From contig CM060732.1 in assembly GCA_030704615.1 (NCBI GenBank), forward strand, positions 55,783,053 through 55,843,052: a stretch of 60,000 bases of DNA, given 5' to 3'. Position numbers and translations under genes: made by a program. This document shows, one piece after another, positions 58,311 through 60,000 of this stretch (positions within the stretch are counted from its first letter, which is position 1; every line of letters begins with the position of its first letter). A model generated the notes under the pieces. It made no database searches. It saw nothing but the letters and a program-made list of their open reading frames with translations, and was not told the DNA's origin. This stretch comes from Takakia lepidozioides (taxonomy: Eukaryota; Streptophyta; Takakiopsida; Takakiales; Takakiaceae).

Positions 58311-58822
58311 TGATGGTTGCCCAAAATCGCCAAAAGCAGTATGCAAATGCACGTCGACGGGATGAGAAGTTTACAGTTGGGGATCAAGTATGGTTGTCTA
58401 TAACCAATTTACACATCATTGGATCGCGAAAACTAGAGGCACGGTTCATTGGTCTTTTTTCGATCATTAAACGTATTGGAGCAGTAGCATATAAGCTGGA
58501 GTTACCATCACATATGAAGATCCATCCGGTGTTTCACGTTTCTTTACTATGTCGTTACGAACCTCAACCATCAATATTCAAAGATAATCAAGAACCACAA
58601 CCTTTACCAAAGTTGATAGACAGAAACGAAGAGTGGGAGGTCGACCGTATTATGAAAAAACGCACATACAAATGAGGGCGACATGAGGTGTTGGAGTATT
58701 TGGTTTTATGGAAAAGATTTCCATTATATGAAGCTACCTAGGAACCGGTGCAAAATCTTGCAAATGTTCAATTGACAATTCAAGCTTTTGAAAATTCGAA
58801 CAACGATGACGTTGCTTCTTGA
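58311..58822 (+). pseudogene. Integrase C-terminus and chromodomain of element B
   Basis: A 120-codon frame has the GPY/F-type region: FTVGDQVWLSITNLH, then YKLELPSHMKIHPVFHVSLL. It is followed by a chromodomain, EWEVDRIMKKRTYK, then VLEYLVLWKRFP and ANVQLTIQAFE. A TGA at about 58673 and a TAG at about 58738 interrupt the chromodomain. Its first aromatic position is Trp and the LWK Trp is kept, while the third is replaced by a stop. Confidence 0.88.
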
Positions 58823-58835
58823 AAGAGGAGAGGAT
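58823..58835 (+). promoter_or_regulatory. Polypurine tract of element B
   Basis: AAAGAGGAGAGGAT lies directly before the 3' LTR and would prime plus-strand synthesis. Confidence 0.8.
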
Positions 58836-59201
58836 TGTAACATGATAGAATCTAAAAGGTTCTAGATGGAGGAGGAAAGTTCCCTAGAAGTTTTCAAAAT
58901 AACTAGGAAGTTCCTAAGAAGTTTGACTTAAGGAAGTTTGACTTGAGGCTCTCAAGTCAAACCTATAAGATATTTATATTATGGAGAGTAGGTCGATAAA
59001 GTCATATTGTGGAGAATATCTCAAACCTAGTAAGGTTGACTTTAGGAAGTTTTGACTTGAGGCTCTCAAGTCCAATATTTAAAATAATCATATTGTGAAG
59101 GGTATATAAACATGCAATGAAAGTCTATAAGACATCGAGTTGTTTTGGGAAAAAGTTAAGAAGTACTTCTATTCTAGTTTGTGTAGATCCTGGGTATTAC
59201 A
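58836..59201 (+). repeat. 3' LTR of element B
   Basis: 366 bp, from TGTAACATGA to GGGTATTACA, without the insert found in the 5' LTR. It differs from the 5' LTR at several bases, so the element is not recent. GTGTA follows as target duplication. Confidence 0.94.
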
Positions 59202-59836
59202 GTGTAGCGGTAGGAGGGTTTGTATTCCGTGAGCCTGGAGGCATTAGCCTGTGAGGCCAGGAGCCCGTGAGCCCAGCATATGCTCACGCCACGTCAGCAT
59301 GGAATCCCGAACTTGTAAGCCCTATTTCCGCAGGAGATGTCTATTTTCGCGGATTTCAGTCATTGCAGATGACACCTGTTACATCCATTCCATCCATCTG
59401 TTTAATCCATTTAGACGTGGTTTACATTTGCATGCTAGGAAATGGATGAATGTCGTGTGTTTGAATGGAACATTATCCGGGATATCCGGTATGAAATAGT
59501 GGATGTGGATGCATAGTCCTTTGCATAGACGAATGTGGCTACGTCGTGTGTGTACATACGTATGCAATCTCGCCACATGTACGCACCCAATAATGCATAT
59601 GCAATCATAGAGGGAAGGAATCCGATACAGAGAGGGAGGTGGACAGACATGGAGGAATGGACGATGGTGGACGTTAGAGGGATGGAGTAGGCAGTGTCTC
59701 TAGAGGTTGATTGTTTGAGAGGATTGGATGGAGTTAGCAGGAAGGCAAAGTCGTGGAGCTTCTGTGTAGCAGGCTATTCTCAATAAGAATGAATCTCAGA
59801 ACAATTTCCTGGGGATTTTTCTTTTTTTTCTTTGCA
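59202..59836. other. Flank of element B, no recognised gene
   Basis: The first bases appear to continue the 365-bp repeat unit. Beyond that I see only short frames without motifs and a run of CCATTCCATCCATC-like sequence. Confidence 0.5.
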
Positions 59837-60000
59837 AAACAAGGGACAATGGCCCTCACATTTCGTATGCGCCGCCGCATACCAGACAAAGTGTTTTTTT
59901 TTTCAAATTCTTAAAAAAAAAAATCTTTAACTGTTTTAAATCATTTTTCAATTTTTATAAAACAGGGGACAGTGGCCCTCATATTTCGTATGCGCGACGC
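59837..60000 (+). repeat. Tandem repeat beginning at the right edge
   Basis: AAAACAAGGGACAATGGCCC at about 59838 and AAAACAGGGGACAGTGGCCC at about 59961 are followed in both copies by CTCA.ATTTCGTATGCGC. The period is about 123 bp and the second copy is cut by the window end. Confidence 0.78.

Larger units (their letters stand above)
52246..59201 (+). mobile_element. Ty3/gypsy chromovirus (element B) with nested CACTA and LTR inserts
   Basis: Plus-strand element. It has a 5' LTR (52246-53640, enlarged by an insert), a primer-binding site, two leader frames, gag split by a CACTA element, a partial pol and a 3' LTR (58836-59201). Target duplication GTGCA (52241-52245) and GTGTA (59202-59206) differ by one base. 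The protease and most of the reverse transcriptase are deleted around 56.8 kb. Many in-frame stops, an altered integrase residue and these inserts make it non-autonomous. Its 5' part was copied into the left arm. Confidence 0.94.

Overview
The window looks like nuclear DNA of a land plant with a large, transposon-rich genome. The evidence is an intron-containing nitrate/peptide-transporter (NPF) gene, a plant-type pentatricopeptide-repeat (PPR) fragment, chromodomain Ty3/gypsy elements primed by initiator-Met tRNA, a Tourist-type MITE, PIF/Harbinger and CACTA relics, and tRNA-type SINEs. I cannot fix the lineage; a fern, lycophyte or other seed-free plant is a guess. Only the NPF gene (5' half, minus strand, running off the left edge) is a convincing cellular gene.

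Layout. 0-1.5 kb: NPF exons 1-3. 2.7-3.35 kb: a Tourist-like MITE with TTA target duplication, next to a paralogous empty site. 3.6-11.1 kb: a decayed Ty3/gypsy chromovirus on the minus strand, with a solo LTR of its own family inserted between RNase H and integrase. 11.9-12.8 kb: a PIF/Harbinger transposase pseudogene. 13.9-15.0 kb: two SINE copies in opposite orientation. 17.5-18.3 kb: a repeat pair. 19.3-19.5 kb: a PPR fragment. 19.7-26.3 kb: a long, C-rich, broken LINE with endonuclease, reverse transcriptase, a chromodomain and RNase H, in that order.

26.4-55.7 kb is dominated by a very large inverted repeat. The left arm is 26387-32816, the right arm 49169-55656, and the spacer about 16.4 kb. 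The right arm runs into a nearly complete second Ty3/gypsy element (52246-59201, target duplication GTGCA/GTGTA). Its gag is interrupted by a 1.34-kb non-autonomous CACTA element (54508-55851, target duplication GAT), and its 5' LTR carries a 1.03-kb insert derived from a transposase-like gene. The left arm carries the same nested stack in reverse, cut off inside the CACTA copy. So the order of events can be read: Ty3 insertion, then the CACTA and LTR inserts, then inverted duplication, then loss of part of each copy.

The spacer holds AT-rich DNA, a tandem repeat that is the same family as the target of the second Ty3 element, a possible Harbinger helix-turn-helix relic, and a compositionally different block (39-49 kb). 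That block has degenerate coding-like tandem repeats and a frameshifted LINE-ORF1-like gene. The last 800 bases are unannotated DNA ending in the start of a tandem repeat.

Most promising for novelty: the LINE with an internal chromodomain and possibly a further domain before RNase H; the ORF1-like gene that may belong to the same family; and the inverted repeat with its readable nesting history.
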